A stretch of 54,189 nt of DNA from Candidatus Aminicenantes bacterium UBA2190 (GCA_002335385.1 DCVK01000062.1:1-54189); one strand, 5' to 3'. Shown: positions 25,057-33,175, counted from the stretch's first letter. Notes: generated by a model not told the origin, from the sequence alone. Made by a program: numbers and translations.

Positions 25057-25608
25057 CTAGAAGCGGTTCAGGCGCATGATCTCTTCCAGTTTCAGGCGCT
25101 CGGGCCGTTCCTTCTCGATCTCCACCTGTTTCTCGCTCAGCAGGTCATTGGGCGGCAGCAGGTGCCTGCCGATATTGACCAGGGTGATCAGGGTCATGTC
25201 GGGGGGTATGCCGAGGACATCTTTGGCCTTCCCCTCGTCATAACCGGAGATGGGGTGAGCCACCAGCCCCATCTCGGTGGCGCGCAGGATCAGGAAGGCG
25301 GTGGCCATGCCGGTATCGAAAAGGTAATACTCGCGCCCCTTGACCACGCAGTCCAGGTCACTGCGGCTGCAGACGGCGACGATCAGCGAGGCGGCCCTGG
25401 TCCACTCGTTGCCCTTGTTCATCGCCTCCTTGAGTCGGTCCAATACCTCTTTTTCATGGGCGAAAACAAAGCGCCAGGGCTGCTTGTTGAAGCAGGAAGC
25501 CGACAGCGAGGCGGCCGCGGCCAGCTTGCGGATCAACTCCACGGTGATCTCCGCCGGTTGCAGCGAGCGGTAGGCGCGGCGCGTCGTGATGATCTCCATC
25601 AGTTCCAT
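25057..25608 (-). CDS. Nitroreductase family protein
   Basis: 183-residue FMN-dependent oxidoreductase fold. TRRAYRSLQP near the N-terminus is the FMN-phosphate-binding RR(S/A)xR-type motif. FNKQPWRFVF and MGLVAHPISGYDEGKAKDVLGIP are further family segments. Substrate unknown. AAAGGAG precedes the ATG. It lies 28 bases downstream of the ferritin-like gene and probably shares its promoter, suggesting a redox or oxygen-stress unit. Confidence 0.85.
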   Translation of the reverse strand: MELMEIITTRRAYRSLQPAEITVELIRKLAAAASLSASCFNKQPWRFVFAHEKEVLDRLKEAMNKGNEWTRAASLIVAVCSRSDLDCVVKGREYYLFDTGMATAFLILRATEMGLVAHPISGYDEGKAKDVLGIPPDMTLITLVNIGRHLLPPNDLLSEKQVEIEKERPERLKLEEIMRLNRF

Positions 25609-25636
25609 GGCCTTTCTCCTTTTGCGGATCCGGACG

Positions 25637-26119
25637 CTAATTCCCGGCCAGCTTGCGCTTGATCGCGAAGATCTTGCGCAAATGCCCCATCTCCTCGGCG
25701 ATGACCTTCTCCACCGCAGCGGTGTGCCCCTTGGCGAACATCTCCTTCAGCTCGGAGAAGAGGATGATCGAGTCTTTCTCGAAGCCGATGGCCAGGTCGA
25801 GGATCTCATCCAGGGTGGCAAGCCGCTCCAGCTTGGCGTGGATCGCTTCCTTGTCGCCCAGCTGGTGAGCCTTGACGAACTCCTTCATGTAGGCCCGGTA
25901 TTCCGGATCGGGCTCCCCGCCCTTCACGCCCCCCTCCCCGCTTAACAGTTTCTTGAATACCTGCTCGTGCCTGAACTCCTCGTCGGCCAGGTACTGAAAG
26001 AGCTTGGTGGCCCAGGGCTCCGGGAACTTCTTCATCGCCTCGACGTAGAATTCATATCCCCTCTCCTCGATATAGACCGCGAATCCCAGGATCTCCTTCA
26101 CGTCCAGCAAGTACGGCAT
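25637..26119 (-). CDS. Ferritin-like/rubrerythrin-type diiron protein
   Basis: 160 residues with a four-helix-bundle pattern. Carboxylate ligands appear in VYIEERGYEFY, LADEEFRHEQVF (ExxH) and EEMGHLRKIFAIK (ExxH), the pattern of the rubrerythrin-like diiron site. No C-terminal rubredoxin Cys pair is present. A likely role is peroxide reduction or iron handling. It has a TTGAAA/TATATT promoter with an inverted repeat around the -10 box and a GAGGTG ribosome site. Confidence 0.82.
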   Translation of the reverse strand: MPYLLDVKEILGFAVYIEERGYEFYVEAMKKFPEPWATKLFQYLADEEFRHEQVFKKLLSGEGGVKGGEPDPEYRAYMKEFVKAHQLGDKEAIHAKLERLATLDEILDLAIGFEKDSIILFSELKEMFAKGHTAAVEKVIAEEMGHLRKIFAIKRKLAGN

Positions 26120-26164
26120 GTTGTCACCTCATTTCGGCCGGCACCGCCCGGAATCTTGCCCCGG

Positions 26165-26197
26165 GCGATTGCCTTACGAGCAATATAAAGCAATCGC
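26165..26197. promoter_or_regulatory. Inverted-repeat operator candidate at the ferritin-like promoter
   Basis: GCGATTGC (26165-26172) and GCAATCGC (26190-26197) are exact inverted arms separated by 17 bases. An inner ATTGC/GCAAT pair with a 7-base gap nests inside. The arms bracket the -10 box, so a bound regulator would block transcription. Confidence 0.45.
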
Positions 26198-26210
26198 TCC
26201 TGTTTTTCAA
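26182..26210 (-). promoter_or_regulatory. Promoter for the ferritin-like/nitroreductase pair
   Basis: Minus strand TTGAAA (26205-26210), 17-base spacer, TATATT (26182-26187). Expected start near 26175, with a ~55-base leader ending in GAGGTG. Confidence 0.6.
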
Positions 26211-26238
26211 CCCCGGGAACTGGCAGGCGGACTCGGGC

Positions 26239-26267
26239 TTGGCAATATATGACTTTTACGGTATAAT
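26239..26267 (+). promoter_or_regulatory. Promoter for the TlpA-like gene (leaderless)
   Basis: TTGGCA (26239-26244), 17-base spacer, TATAAT (26262-26267). The ATG follows six bases after the -10 box, so the transcript is predicted to start at the ATG. No Shine-Dalgarno sequence. Confidence 0.7.
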
Positions 26268-26273
26268 ATTGCC

Positions 26274-26759
26274 ATGAAAAGAACCAGAACCCTTCTGTTG
26301 ATCGCCTCGTTCATGCTGGGCGCGGCCCTGTTCTGCCAAGCTCAGGGGGCGGGGATCACGCCGCCCGATTTCACCGTGACCGACATTACCGGCGCCGAGC
26401 ACACCCTCTCCAAGCTCAAGGGCAGTGTCGTGCTCCTCGACTTCTGGGCCACCTGGTGTCCCCCCTGCCGCGTGGAGGTTCCCCACCTGATCGACATCCA
26501 GAAGCGCTTCGGTGACCGGAAGTTCGTGCTGATCAGCATCAGTCTCGACCGCGACCTCGAGGCGGCGCGCCGCTTCGTCAAGGACAAGGGAATGGACTGG
26601 GTGCACGTCATCGACCGCCAGGCGGCGCGCGAGCTGGCCGAAAAGTACGAAGTCAGCTTCATCCCCTCCACGTTCGTCATCGATCGCGGGGGGAAGATAG
26701 CGGCGACGCAGCTGCGGGGAAACGGCCTCAAGGACAGGATCGCCGCGCTGCTGAAATGA
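26274..26759 (+). CDS. TlpA-like periplasmic thiol-disulfide oxidoreductase
   Basis: 161 residues with an N-terminal signal peptide (~1-24) and a thioredoxin-like domain. The active site is FWATWCPPC (Cys62 and Cys65), followed by RVEVPHLIDIQ and a cis-Pro segment SFIPSTFVID. It is expected to reduce or oxidise Cys pairs in exported proteins such as cytochromes. Convergent with the next gene, seven bases apart. Confidence 0.88.
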   Translation: MKRTRTLLLIASFMLGAALFCQAQGAGITPPDFTVTDITGAEHTLSKLKGSVVLLDFWATWCPPCRVEVPHLIDIQKRFGDRKFVLISISLDRDLEAARRFVKDKGMDWVHVIDRQAARELAEKYEVSFIPSTFVIDRGGKIAATQLRGNGLKDRIAALLK

Positions 26760-26766
26760 TCCGGCC

Positions 26767-27414
26767 TTATTGGATCTCGACCTCGACGTCCAGGCCCTCG
26801 ATGCGGCGGCTGATGTAGAATGTCTTGATCGGGGTGAACCCGGAATTGTGCGACTTGGCGAAGACCTCGCAGAAGGAGTTGCGCCAGTTCTGCCGGTTCT
26901 TCTCGAAGGCCTCCGCCGAGGTCGCCCGGTAGCCGAAACCGGCATTGAGGGTGATCCGCTCACTGGTTCCTCCCGGCGGCAGCGGTTGCCGCAGGGCCAT
27001 GCGGTAGCCCTCGCCGATCACCCTGCCGGTGTCCATGAAGCGGAACACCCCCAGAAGGAACATGTAGCTCAGGTTTCTCTTGGAGACATTGCGCAGGCGG
27101 AAGGAGATCTCGGGGGCCAGGACGATGCCCTGAAAGTCCTCGTCGTTCACCTTTTCGGTGACTTTCCACTGACTGGAGATGTCGAAGATCTCCAGCGCCG
27201 CCTGCAGTTCCCCCGGGGTCATGGCCGTGTTCATGACGGTCTGCTGGTACACCAGGGCAAAGACGGCCAGGATCAGCAGCGACACCGCCCCCAGCCAGAA
27301 CTTGGAGTTTTGCCAGAAGGGACGCCGGTACTCCTCCAGGATCTCCTCACCCTGCGCCCGGGCGCTGGCTTCGTTCGCCGGCTGGACCGACAGTTCGCTA
27401 TTTTCTGGAGCCAT
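26767..27414 (-). CDS. Hypothetical single-pass membrane protein
   Basis: 215 residues: short charged N-terminus, one membrane helix (KFWLGAVSLLILAVFALVYQQ, ~37-56), then an extracytoplasmic domain rich in beta-type sequence (VLAPEISFRLRNVSKRNL; RFMDTGRVIGEGYRMALRQ). No family recognised. AAGGAAG lies before the ATG, and a TATAAT box at 27435-27440 (minus strand) lies 20 bases upstream of the start. Function unknown. Confidence 0.65.
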   Translation of the reverse strand: MAPENSELSVQPANEASARAQGEEILEEYRRPFWQNSKFWLGAVSLLILAVFALVYQQTVMNTAMTPGELQAALEIFDISSQWKVTEKVNDEDFQGIVLAPEISFRLRNVSKRNLSYMFLLGVFRFMDTGRVIGEGYRMALRQPLPPGGTSERITLNAGFGYRATSAEAFEKNRQNWRNSFCEVFAKSHNSGFTPIKTFYISRRIEGLDVEVEIQ

Positions 27415-27514
27415 GTTTCTTCCTTGATCGTTTCATTATATCATAAGAGCGGCGGAAAAACCCATAACAAAGGAGAATCGCCCCGCGATCGGCCGGCGGC
27501 AGCCTCCGCCGCCA

Positions 27515-27543
27515 TTGACAACCGGGGCGGTTTGTTCTAAAAT
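27515..27543 (+). promoter_or_regulatory. Promoter for the NusG-like gene (leaderless)
   Basis: TTGACA (27515-27520), 17-base spacer, TAAAAT (27538-27543): 11/12 match. The ATG lies six bases after the -10 box; no Shine-Dalgarno sequence. Confidence 0.7.
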
Positions 27544-27549
27544 CCCCTG

Positions 27550-28068
27550 ATGAAAGACAACTCCGGCAGCGAATGGTTCATCGTCAGCAGCAAGCCCAAG
27601 CAGGAATTCAATGCGGAAAAGCAATTGGGCGCGCTGGGGATCGAAGTGTACCTGCCGGTCTACAACAAAAAGGTCAAGAAGAACCGCATCAAGGTCGACC
27701 GCGTCGCCCCTTTGTTCAGCGGCTACCTCTTCGCCCGCTTCGACATCCGCGCTTCCTACCAGACAGTGCGCTACACCCGGGGGGTCAAGACCATCCTGGG
27801 CCGCAACGAGTACCTGTGGACCCTGGCCGACAAGAAGATCCAGGACATCAAGTCTCGCGAGTGCAACGGCCTGGTCATGCTGCGCCGGCGCGAGGACCAT
27901 TTCCGCCAGGGCGACCGCATCCTGATCGACGAGGGCGATTTCGAGGGCTGGGAGGGGATCTTTCAGGAGGAACTCCCCGACCGCGAGCGGGCCATGATCC
28001 TGCTGACGAACGTCCAGTTCTCCAGCAAGCTCATCCTGCCCAAGAAATACCTGGTCGTACAACGCTAG
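27550..28068 (+). CDS. NusG-like transcription antitermination factor (RfaH/UpxY/LoaP type)
   Basis: 172-residue NusG N-terminal domain protein (EWFIVSSKPKQEFNAEKQL; SGYLFARFDI; VRYTRGVKTILG) with a C-terminal KOW-type region (FRQGDRILIDEGDFEGWEGIF). Its shortness and context suggest a specialised paralog, not housekeeping NusG, which is normally beside rplK/secE. Such paralogs usually control the long operon they precede. Here the next genes are cysC and sat, 35 and 774 bases on, the same direction. Confidence 0.83.
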   Translation: MKDNSGSEWFIVSSKPKQEFNAEKQLGALGIEVYLPVYNKKVKKNRIKVDRVAPLFSGYLFARFDIRASYQTVRYTRGVKTILGRNEYLWTLADKKIQDIKSRECNGLVMLRRREDHFRQGDRILIDEGDFEGWEGIFQEELPDRERAMILLTNVQFSSKLILPKKYLVVQR

Positions 28069-28102
28069 TCCATTGGCAAATTCCGATAGAAAAGGAGTCA
28101 TC

Positions 28103-28831
28103 ATGAAAGGAGTAACGGTTTGGTTCACCGGCCTCCCCTGCTCGGGGAAGACCACCCTGGCGCTGAAGTTGAGCGCCGAACTCAAGAAGCGCGGCATCCA
28201 AAGCGAGGACCTGGACGGCGACATCACCCGCAAATACCTGAGCAAGGGGCTGGGATTCTCGAAGGAGGACCGTGATGAGAATATCCGCCGCGTCGGCTTC
28301 GTCTGTTCCCTGCTCACCCGGCACGGGGCCTTGGTCACGGCGGCGTTCGTTTCGCCCTATCGCAGCATCCGCGACGAGATCCGCGGCATGATCGGCGACT
28401 TCGTCGAGGTCTATGTCAAGTGTTCGCTGGAGAAATGCATCGAACGCGACGTCAAGGGCATGTACAAGAAGGCCATCGCCGGTGAGATCAAGAACTTCAC
28501 CGGCGTTTCCGACCCCTTCGAGGAGCCCTTGAAGCCCGAACTGGTGATCGAGAGCGACAGGGAGAGCGAGGAGGAGTCGCTGCAGAAGGTCCTGGGCAAG
28601 CTGGAGGAACTGGGCTACCTGAAGCCCGTTGGCAAGGACATCGTCGTCCCCGATTATCTGCGCCTGGACCTGGTCAAGATGCTGGCCGGCCAGAATTTCC
28701 CCGACCTGCCCACCTTCGTCATTCACATCCTCAGCCAATACGTGGCCCAGAACAGCGGCCCGACCGACTTGTCCCAGTCCGAGGAGGACGCGGTCCGCGA
28801 GAAGCTGAAGAAGCTCGGCTATATCAGCTAA
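28103..28831 (+). CDS. cysC: Adenylylsulfate kinase with C-terminal extension
   Basis: Phosphorylates APS to PAPS, the sulfonate donor. From ATG 28103 (after AAAAGGAG) it has 242 residues. Walker A GLPCSGKTT is at 9-17, then DGDITRKYLSKGLGFSKEDRDEN, AFVSPYRSIRDEIR and EKCIERDVKGMYKKAIAGEI. APS kinases usually end near 180-200 residues. This one continues ~55 residues past the core with an unassigned helical tail. ORF start 10 codons upstream lacks a ribosome site. It is 10 bases before sat. Confidence 0.92.
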   Translation: MKGVTVWFTGLPCSGKTTLALKLSAELKKRGIQSEDLDGDITRKYLSKGLGFSKEDRDENIRRVGFVCSLLTRHGALVTAAFVSPYRSIRDEIRGMIGDFVEVYVKCSLEKCIERDVKGMYKKAIAGEIKNFTGVSDPFEEPLKPELVIESDRESEEESLQKVLGKLEELGYLKPVGKDIVVPDYLRLDLVKMLAGQNFPDLPTFVIHILSQYVAQNSGPTDLSQSEEDAVREKLKKLGYIS

Positions 28832-28841
28832 GGAGACCATC

Positions 28842-29990
28842 ATGATCGTCAAACCACACGGCGGCGAATTGATCGACCGCGTCCTGTCGGCGAAAGAGCG
28901 CGAGGCCATCCTCTCCTTCCGCGACAAGTTCTTCAGCCTGGAGATCGATGAGGAAAAGGCCATCGAGGTGCAGAACATCGCCACCGGCGTCTTTTCTCCC
29001 CTGAAGGGCTTCATGACCCAGGAGGATTTCCGCGAGGTGGTGCACAACAGCCGGCTGGCCAGCGGCCATGCCTGGACCCTGCCCATCGTCCTGCCCGTTG
29101 ACAGGGAGACGGCCAAGCAATTCGCCAAGAACGACACCATCATCCTGACGACCAGGGGGACAGTCGTCGCCTCCATGCAGGTCGAGGACATCTACGCCTG
29201 GGATTTCGAGGAGTACGCCCAGAAAATCTTCGGCACCACCGACCTGAAGCACCCCGGCGTCCAGCAAATCAAGGCCGGCGGCGAGCTTTTTGTCGGCGGC
29301 AGCATCAACTTCCTGAGCGAGCCCATCACCCATTTCCCCGCCTACTACCTGACGCCGCGCGAGACCCGCGTCCTTTTCAAGGAGAAGAAGTGGAACACCG
29401 TGGTCGGATTCCAGACGCGCAACGTCTCGCACCTGGGGCACGAATACGTGCAGAAGTCGGCGCAGTCCATCGTCGACGGCCTGTTCATCAACCCGGTGAT
29501 CGGCAAGAAGAAGCCCGGCGACTTCACCGACGAGGTGATCCTTGATTCCTACAAGGCGCTCATCGACGAGTACTACGTCAAGGAGCGCACGGTCATGTCC
29601 ATCCTGCAGTTCGAGATGCGCTACGCCGGTCCCAAAGAGGCCATTTTTCACGCCATCGTGCGCAAGAACTTCGGCTGCTCCCACTTCATCATCGGCCGCG
29701 ACCATGCCGGCGTGGGCAGCTACTATCATCCTTTCGCCGCCCAGAAGATATTCGACTACTTCCCCGACCTGGGCATCACCCCCATGTTCTTCATGAGCTT
29801 CTTCTTCTGCAAGAAGTGCAACTCCATCGCCAACGACAAGACCTGCCCCCATCCTCAGTCCGAGCGCATCGACTTCGCCGGCAAGATCATCCGCGAGAAG
29901 CTGGTCAGCAAGCAGGTTCCGCCCGAGTCGATGATGCGCAAGGAAGTCGCCGAGGCGATCATCCGGCATGGCAATCCCCTGGTGGAGTAA
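28842..29990 (+). CDS. sat: Sulfate adenylyltransferase (ATP sulfurylase)
   Basis: Makes APS from ATP and sulfate. 382 residues of the homo-oligomeric Sat type. It has the QTRNVSHLGHEYVQK active-site segment (QxRN and HxxH), GRDHAGVGSYYHPFAAQ, and the zinc site CKKCNSIANDKTCPH. In this cluster it feeds the downstream-acting APS kinase, giving PAPS. No APS reductase or sulfite reductase gene is near, so sulfonation or assimilation is more likely than dissimilatory sulfate reduction. Confidence 0.95.
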   Translation: MIVKPHGGELIDRVLSAKEREAILSFRDKFFSLEIDEEKAIEVQNIATGVFSPLKGFMTQEDFREVVHNSRLASGHAWTLPIVLPVDRETAKQFAKNDTIILTTRGTVVASMQVEDIYAWDFEEYAQKIFGTTDLKHPGVQQIKAGGELFVGGSINFLSEPITHFPAYYLTPRETRVLFKEKKWNTVVGFQTRNVSHLGHEYVQKSAQSIVDGLFINPVIGKKKPGDFTDEVILDSYKALIDEYYVKERTVMSILQFEMRYAGPKEAIFHAIVRKNFGCSHFIIGRDHAGVGSYYHPFAAQKIFDYFPDLGITPMFFMSFFFCKKCNSIANDKTCPHPQSERIDFAGKIIREKLVSKQVPPESMMRKEVAEAIIRHGNPLVE

Positions 29991-30040
29991 TTCCGCGGCG
30001 GCGCCGTCCGGGGCCCGGCCCCGGCAGTGAGGTAAAACCC

Positions 30041-31330
30041 ATCGGCAAACCGGGGAAAAAGCTCCTGGTCATCGGTCTGGACGGCGTCTCCCACGAGATG
30101 CTCGCCGGCGCTCCCGGCCGGCCCTCGCTCCTGCCCGGGATGAAGGAGTTCTTCTCCGGCCAGGCGGCCCGCATGACGGTCTCGATCCCCGAGATATCGG
30201 CCGTTTCCTGGTCGAGCTTCATGACCGGCACCCAGGCCGGCGATCACGGCATCTACGGCTTTGTGGACCTGGCCCCCGGCTCCTACCAGGTTCGCTTCCC
30301 CGATTTCCGCGACCTGAAGGCCGAACCGTTCTTCATCGAGCTGGGCGCTCACGGCAAGCGCTCGGTGATCATCAACCTGCCGGCCACCTACCCCGCCCGC
30401 CCCGTTCCGGGAGTACTGATCTCGGGCTTCGTCGCTCTCGAGCTGGAGCGGGCGGTTTTTCCAGCCCGCTACCTGCCCATGCTCCGCAAGGCCGGCTATC
30501 AGATTGACGTCGACGCCGGCAAAGGCCGGGACCGCAAGGCCGAGTTCCTGGCCGATTTGCACTACGCCCTCAAGGTGCGCCAGCAGGTCGCCGACAGGCT
30601 GTGGAAGCAGGAGGACTGGGACGTCTTCATGTTCACCGTGACCGGAACCGACCGGCTGCAGCATTTCCTCTATGACGCCTATACCGACGAGCGTCACGAG
30701 TTCCACAGCGAGTTCAGGGGCTTTTTCCACGAAGTCGACAAGGCGGCCGTCGATTTCCTGCAGCGCGCCGCCGCCCGCCCCGACCTGGAGGTCGTTGCCC
30801 TCTCCGACCATGGTTTCGGCCCCATCCGCAGCGAGATCTACCTCAACCAGGTATTGAAAAAGAACGGCTTCTTCAGCAGCGAGGACCCCGGTGCCAAGGG
30901 CTTGCCGGGGATCAGCGGCCGCGCCACCGCCTTCGCCCTCGACCCGTCGCGCCTCTACATCCACCGCAAGGGGAAATATCCCAGGGGCGTCGTCGCCGAC
31001 GCCGACTACGAGAAGGTGCGCCGCGACCTGAGGGATCTCTTCACCGCCTATGAGGTCGGAGGGCAAAGGGCCATCCGTCGCGTCTATTACGCGGAAGAGT
31101 TGTACGCGGGCAGGCAGTTGGCCGCGGCTCCCGATCTGCTGCTGCTTTCCGAACCCGGCTGCGACCTGAAAGGCGGCATGGAAAAGGACCGCGAGACCGG
31201 GACCAGCCATTTCACCGGCATGCATCGCCAGGACAACGCTTTCCTCGCCTGCAGCCGCCCCGATCTGATTGCGGCATCCCCGACCATCTTCGATGTCAAG
31301 GGGCTGATGTACCGCTTGCTGGCTATTTGA
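30041..31330 (+). CDS. Alkaline-phosphatase-superfamily phosphodiesterase/nucleotide pyrophosphatase
   Basis: Type I phosphodiesterase-like enzyme of about 429 residues. The N-terminal LLVIGLDGVSHEM holds a metal-binding Asp, EISAVSWSSFMTGTQAGDHGIYGF holds the catalytic Ser/Thr region, and ALSDHGFGPI holds the metal-binding Asp-His. The true start is uncertain. No ATG, GTG or TTG lies between 29816 (inside sat) and this core. An ATC at 30041 sits eight bases after GAGGT, and a CTG at 30065 is the next option. It follows sat by 50 bases and may act on PAP/PAPS or on sulfated or phosphorylated lipids; substrate unknown. Confidence 0.75.
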   Translation: MGKPGKKLLVIGLDGVSHEMLAGAPGRPSLLPGMKEFFSGQAARMTVSIPEISAVSWSSFMTGTQAGDHGIYGFVDLAPGSYQVRFPDFRDLKAEPFFIELGAHGKRSVIINLPATYPARPVPGVLISGFVALELERAVFPARYLPMLRKAGYQIDVDAGKGRDRKAEFLADLHYALKVRQQVADRLWKQEDWDVFMFTVTGTDRLQHFLYDAYTDERHEFHSEFRGFFHEVDKAAVDFLQRAAARPDLEVVALSDHGFGPIRSEIYLNQVLKKNGFFSSEDPGAKGLPGISGRATAFALDPSRLYIHRKGKYPRGVVADADYEKVRRDLRDLFTAYEVGGQRAIRRVYYAEELYAGRQLAAAPDLLLLSEPGCDLKGGMEKDRETGTSHFTGMHRQDNAFLACSRPDLIAASPTIFDVKGLMYRLLAI

Positions 31331-32345
31331 TCTTTTCCTTCTGTTTTTCCAGGTTCTGGGCCAGGGTACGGATCACCGGGCTGACGTTGCGGTCACGGGC
31401 CAGCAGCTTCAGATCGCGGTCGCGCAGCTGCTTGACGAATGCCAGGGCGCGGCTGACCGGAGTCTTGGGATTCTCCACCAGGGCCAGGATAACGGTGTAG
31501 TTTTTCGTCCACTCGCGGTTGCCGGCGATCTTGCCGATGATCTCACCCGGCAGGCTGAGATTGCGGGCATGGATCAGCACCTCATCGACGGCCATTTTCG
31601 GGCTGTCGAGGACGGCCGCCTGCACCAGCTTGTTGGGGTCCTTGATGAGCACCAGGCGCTCGCTCTTGTTTCCGGTCATGGCCAGGCGCACGCGCTCGGA
31701 GATGCCCATGCGGTTGATGCGCTGCAGCGTGGTCTTGGCCTCCTGCTGGATCTGGGCCACATCCAGCTGGGTGTCATCCTGGTGCTCCTCGACGATCGCC
31801 GTGGTCAGTTCGATCATGACCTCGGTCTCGGGGATGACCTCCGCGGCCATGGGCTGAAGGTAGAATTCACGCAGCTCGCTGATGCGGCCGTGGATGTAGG
31901 AATTGCAGTCGCGGTTGGTCTCCATGCGCTCCATGATCTCCGGGTAGGCGATCAGCCGGATCTGGTTCTCCAGCAGCGTCTCCAGAACGGCCGCCTTGGC
32001 GTGGGCGGCGATGCGCAGGATGAACTCGGCCGGCAGCGACTGGTTGTGGATGATCAGGGTCAAGGTGTTGAAATAGCCCGACTCCAGCGCCTCCTGCAGG
32101 ATGAAGTCGGTCACGCGCAGCTCGGCTTCCCGCTTCTGGACGTACTGTTCCTTGACCGGCTGGGCGATCAGCCCCAGCATCTGCCGGGCCTGCTGCTGAA
32201 ACCTCGCATCGGGAAGGATCAGGACCAGGCTTTCGAGATACTCCTCCTCGGTGAAAGCCAGCTCCTTGGCCAGCAGGTACTTCAGCAGTTCATCGCTGGG
32301 CGCACCCTCGGCGATCTTGAGGACCAGGGGGTTCTTGGAGACCAT
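31323..32345 (-). CDS. Hypothetical all-helical repeat protein (HEAT-like)
   Basis: 340 residues, almost entirely predicted helices with repeated hydrophobic spacing (LLKYLLAKELAFTEEEYLESLVLILPD; LVQAAVLDSPKMAVDEVLIHARNLSL; TKNYTVILALVENPKTPVSRALAFVKQL). The pattern resembles HEAT/DUF2336-type repeats, but no catalytic motif is visible. The start is three bases after the RodZ-like stop on the same strand, so they are cotranscribed. Its end overlaps the convergent phosphodiesterase by eight bases. Function unknown. Confidence 0.68.
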   Translation of the reverse strand: MVSKNPLVLKIAEGAPSDELLKYLLAKELAFTEEEYLESLVLILPDARFQQQARQMLGLIAQPVKEQYVQKREAELRVTDFILQEALESGYFNTLTLIIHNQSLPAEFILRIAAHAKAAVLETLLENQIRLIAYPEIMERMETNRDCNSYIHGRISELREFYLQPMAAEVIPETEVMIELTTAIVEEHQDDTQLDVAQIQQEAKTTLQRINRMGISERVRLAMTGNKSERLVLIKDPNKLVQAAVLDSPKMAVDEVLIHARNLSLPGEIIGKIAGNREWTKNYTVILALVENPKTPVSRALAFVKQLRDRDLKLLARDRNVSPVIRTLAQNLEKQKEKIK

Positions 32346-32348
32346 CGA

Positions 32349-33098
32349 TCAGCGCCGCAGGATTTCCTGGAGATTGCCGGGCTCGACGACCAGCTTCACG
32401 GCCTGCGGCGAAGCGCGTAAGTAGGGCACGTCGCTGCCGTTCAGTTGCAGCCGCAGCGCCGGCGGGTTGGCGACGACCAGGGTCAGTCGGTAGCCGGAGA
32501 GGGAGATGGCTTCGCCCTGGCGGAAGGTTCTCTCGGCCACCTTCTCGCTGCCTCGCCAGAGCGACAGCCAGCAGGGGGCGTCCAGGACCAGGCTTGCCCG
32601 CAGCGGTGCCCATGTCAAGCAGTACTCTTCCTCGCTGACCAGCAAGTGGGAAGAGATGGGCGGGACCGCCAGGGAGAAGGCCGAGCGGGGAGGCACCATT
32701 CGTTCCAGCCAGCGCGGCGGACCGAGCAGCAGGTAGGCGAGAAGCGCCAGGATGGCCAGGACCAGTACCACCAGCAACAGCGTGCGGTTCCTGCGGAACC
32801 GGGTAAAGCTCATCTTTTGCATGTACTGGTCGGGAGGCAGTTCCTTGTTCCGTTGCAGGATCTCATCCAGGGACTCGCGGTAGGTGTTGTAGAAGGCGGT
32901 TTCATCGGCTCCGCAGGCCTGGAGATAATTCTTGATATAGTAATGGATGTAGAATTTGCCTGGAAACAGGTCGAATTCCTCGTCCTCGAGGGCCTGCAGG
33001 AAGCGGGTGCCGATGCGGGTCTCGGCGGCAATGTCGGCCAGCGAGACGCCGCGGGCCTCGCGCTCCTTCCGCAACGCCTTCCCGACGATCTTTTCCAT
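32349..33098 (-). CDS. RodZ-like membrane protein with HTH domain
   Basis: 249 residues. A cytoplasmic XRE-like HTH_25 domain (~5-90: ALRKEREARGVSLADIAAETRI, FYIHYYIKNYLQACG), one membrane helix (RTLLLVVLVLAILALLAYLLL, ~108-128) and a periplasmic DUF4115-like domain. RodZ proteins bind MreB and guide rod shape; in many bacteria this architecture occurs outside the mre cluster too. The ATG at 33098 is chosen; the frame opens ten codons earlier. No Shine-Dalgarno sequence; a weak promoter with the leaderless spacing lies just upstream. Confidence 0.82.
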   Translation of the reverse strand: MEKIVGKALRKEREARGVSLADIAAETRIGTRFLQALEDEEFDLFPGKFYIHYYIKNYLQACGADETAFYNTYRESLDEILQRNKELPPDQYMQKMSFTRFRRNRTLLLVVLVLAILALLAYLLLGPPRWLERMVPPRSAFSLAVPPISSHLLVSEEEYCLTWAPLRASLVLDAPCWLSLWRGSEKVAERTFRQGEAISLSGYRLTLVVANPPALRLQLNGSDVPYLRASPQAVKLVVEPGNLQEILRR

Positions 33099-33104
33099 GA
33101 GGTA

Positions 33105-33133
33105 TTGGTAGCATAACAGGGTGGGCAAGTCAA
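33105..33133 (-). promoter_or_regulatory. Weak promoter for the RodZ-like gene
   Basis: Minus strand TTGACT (33128-33133), 17-base spacer, TACCAA (33105-33110). The ATG lies six bases further on, the same geometry as the leaderless promoters elsewhere in the window. The -10 box is poor. Confidence 0.35.
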
Positions 33134-33175
33134 TAATTCTGCCATGGCACAGGTCATCAATATATCAGAGGATAG

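Noticed and set aside
27550..28068. Housekeeping NusG
   Set aside because: Not beside secE/rplK and followed by cysC/sat; a specialised paralog fits better, though this is not proven.
28103..29990. Dissimilatory sulfate reduction locus
   Set aside because: Sat is present but with APS kinase and without aprAB, dsr or qmo genes.
29855..31225. 456-codon minus-strand open frame
   Set aside because: Shadow of the phosphodiesterase gene; low-complexity composition.
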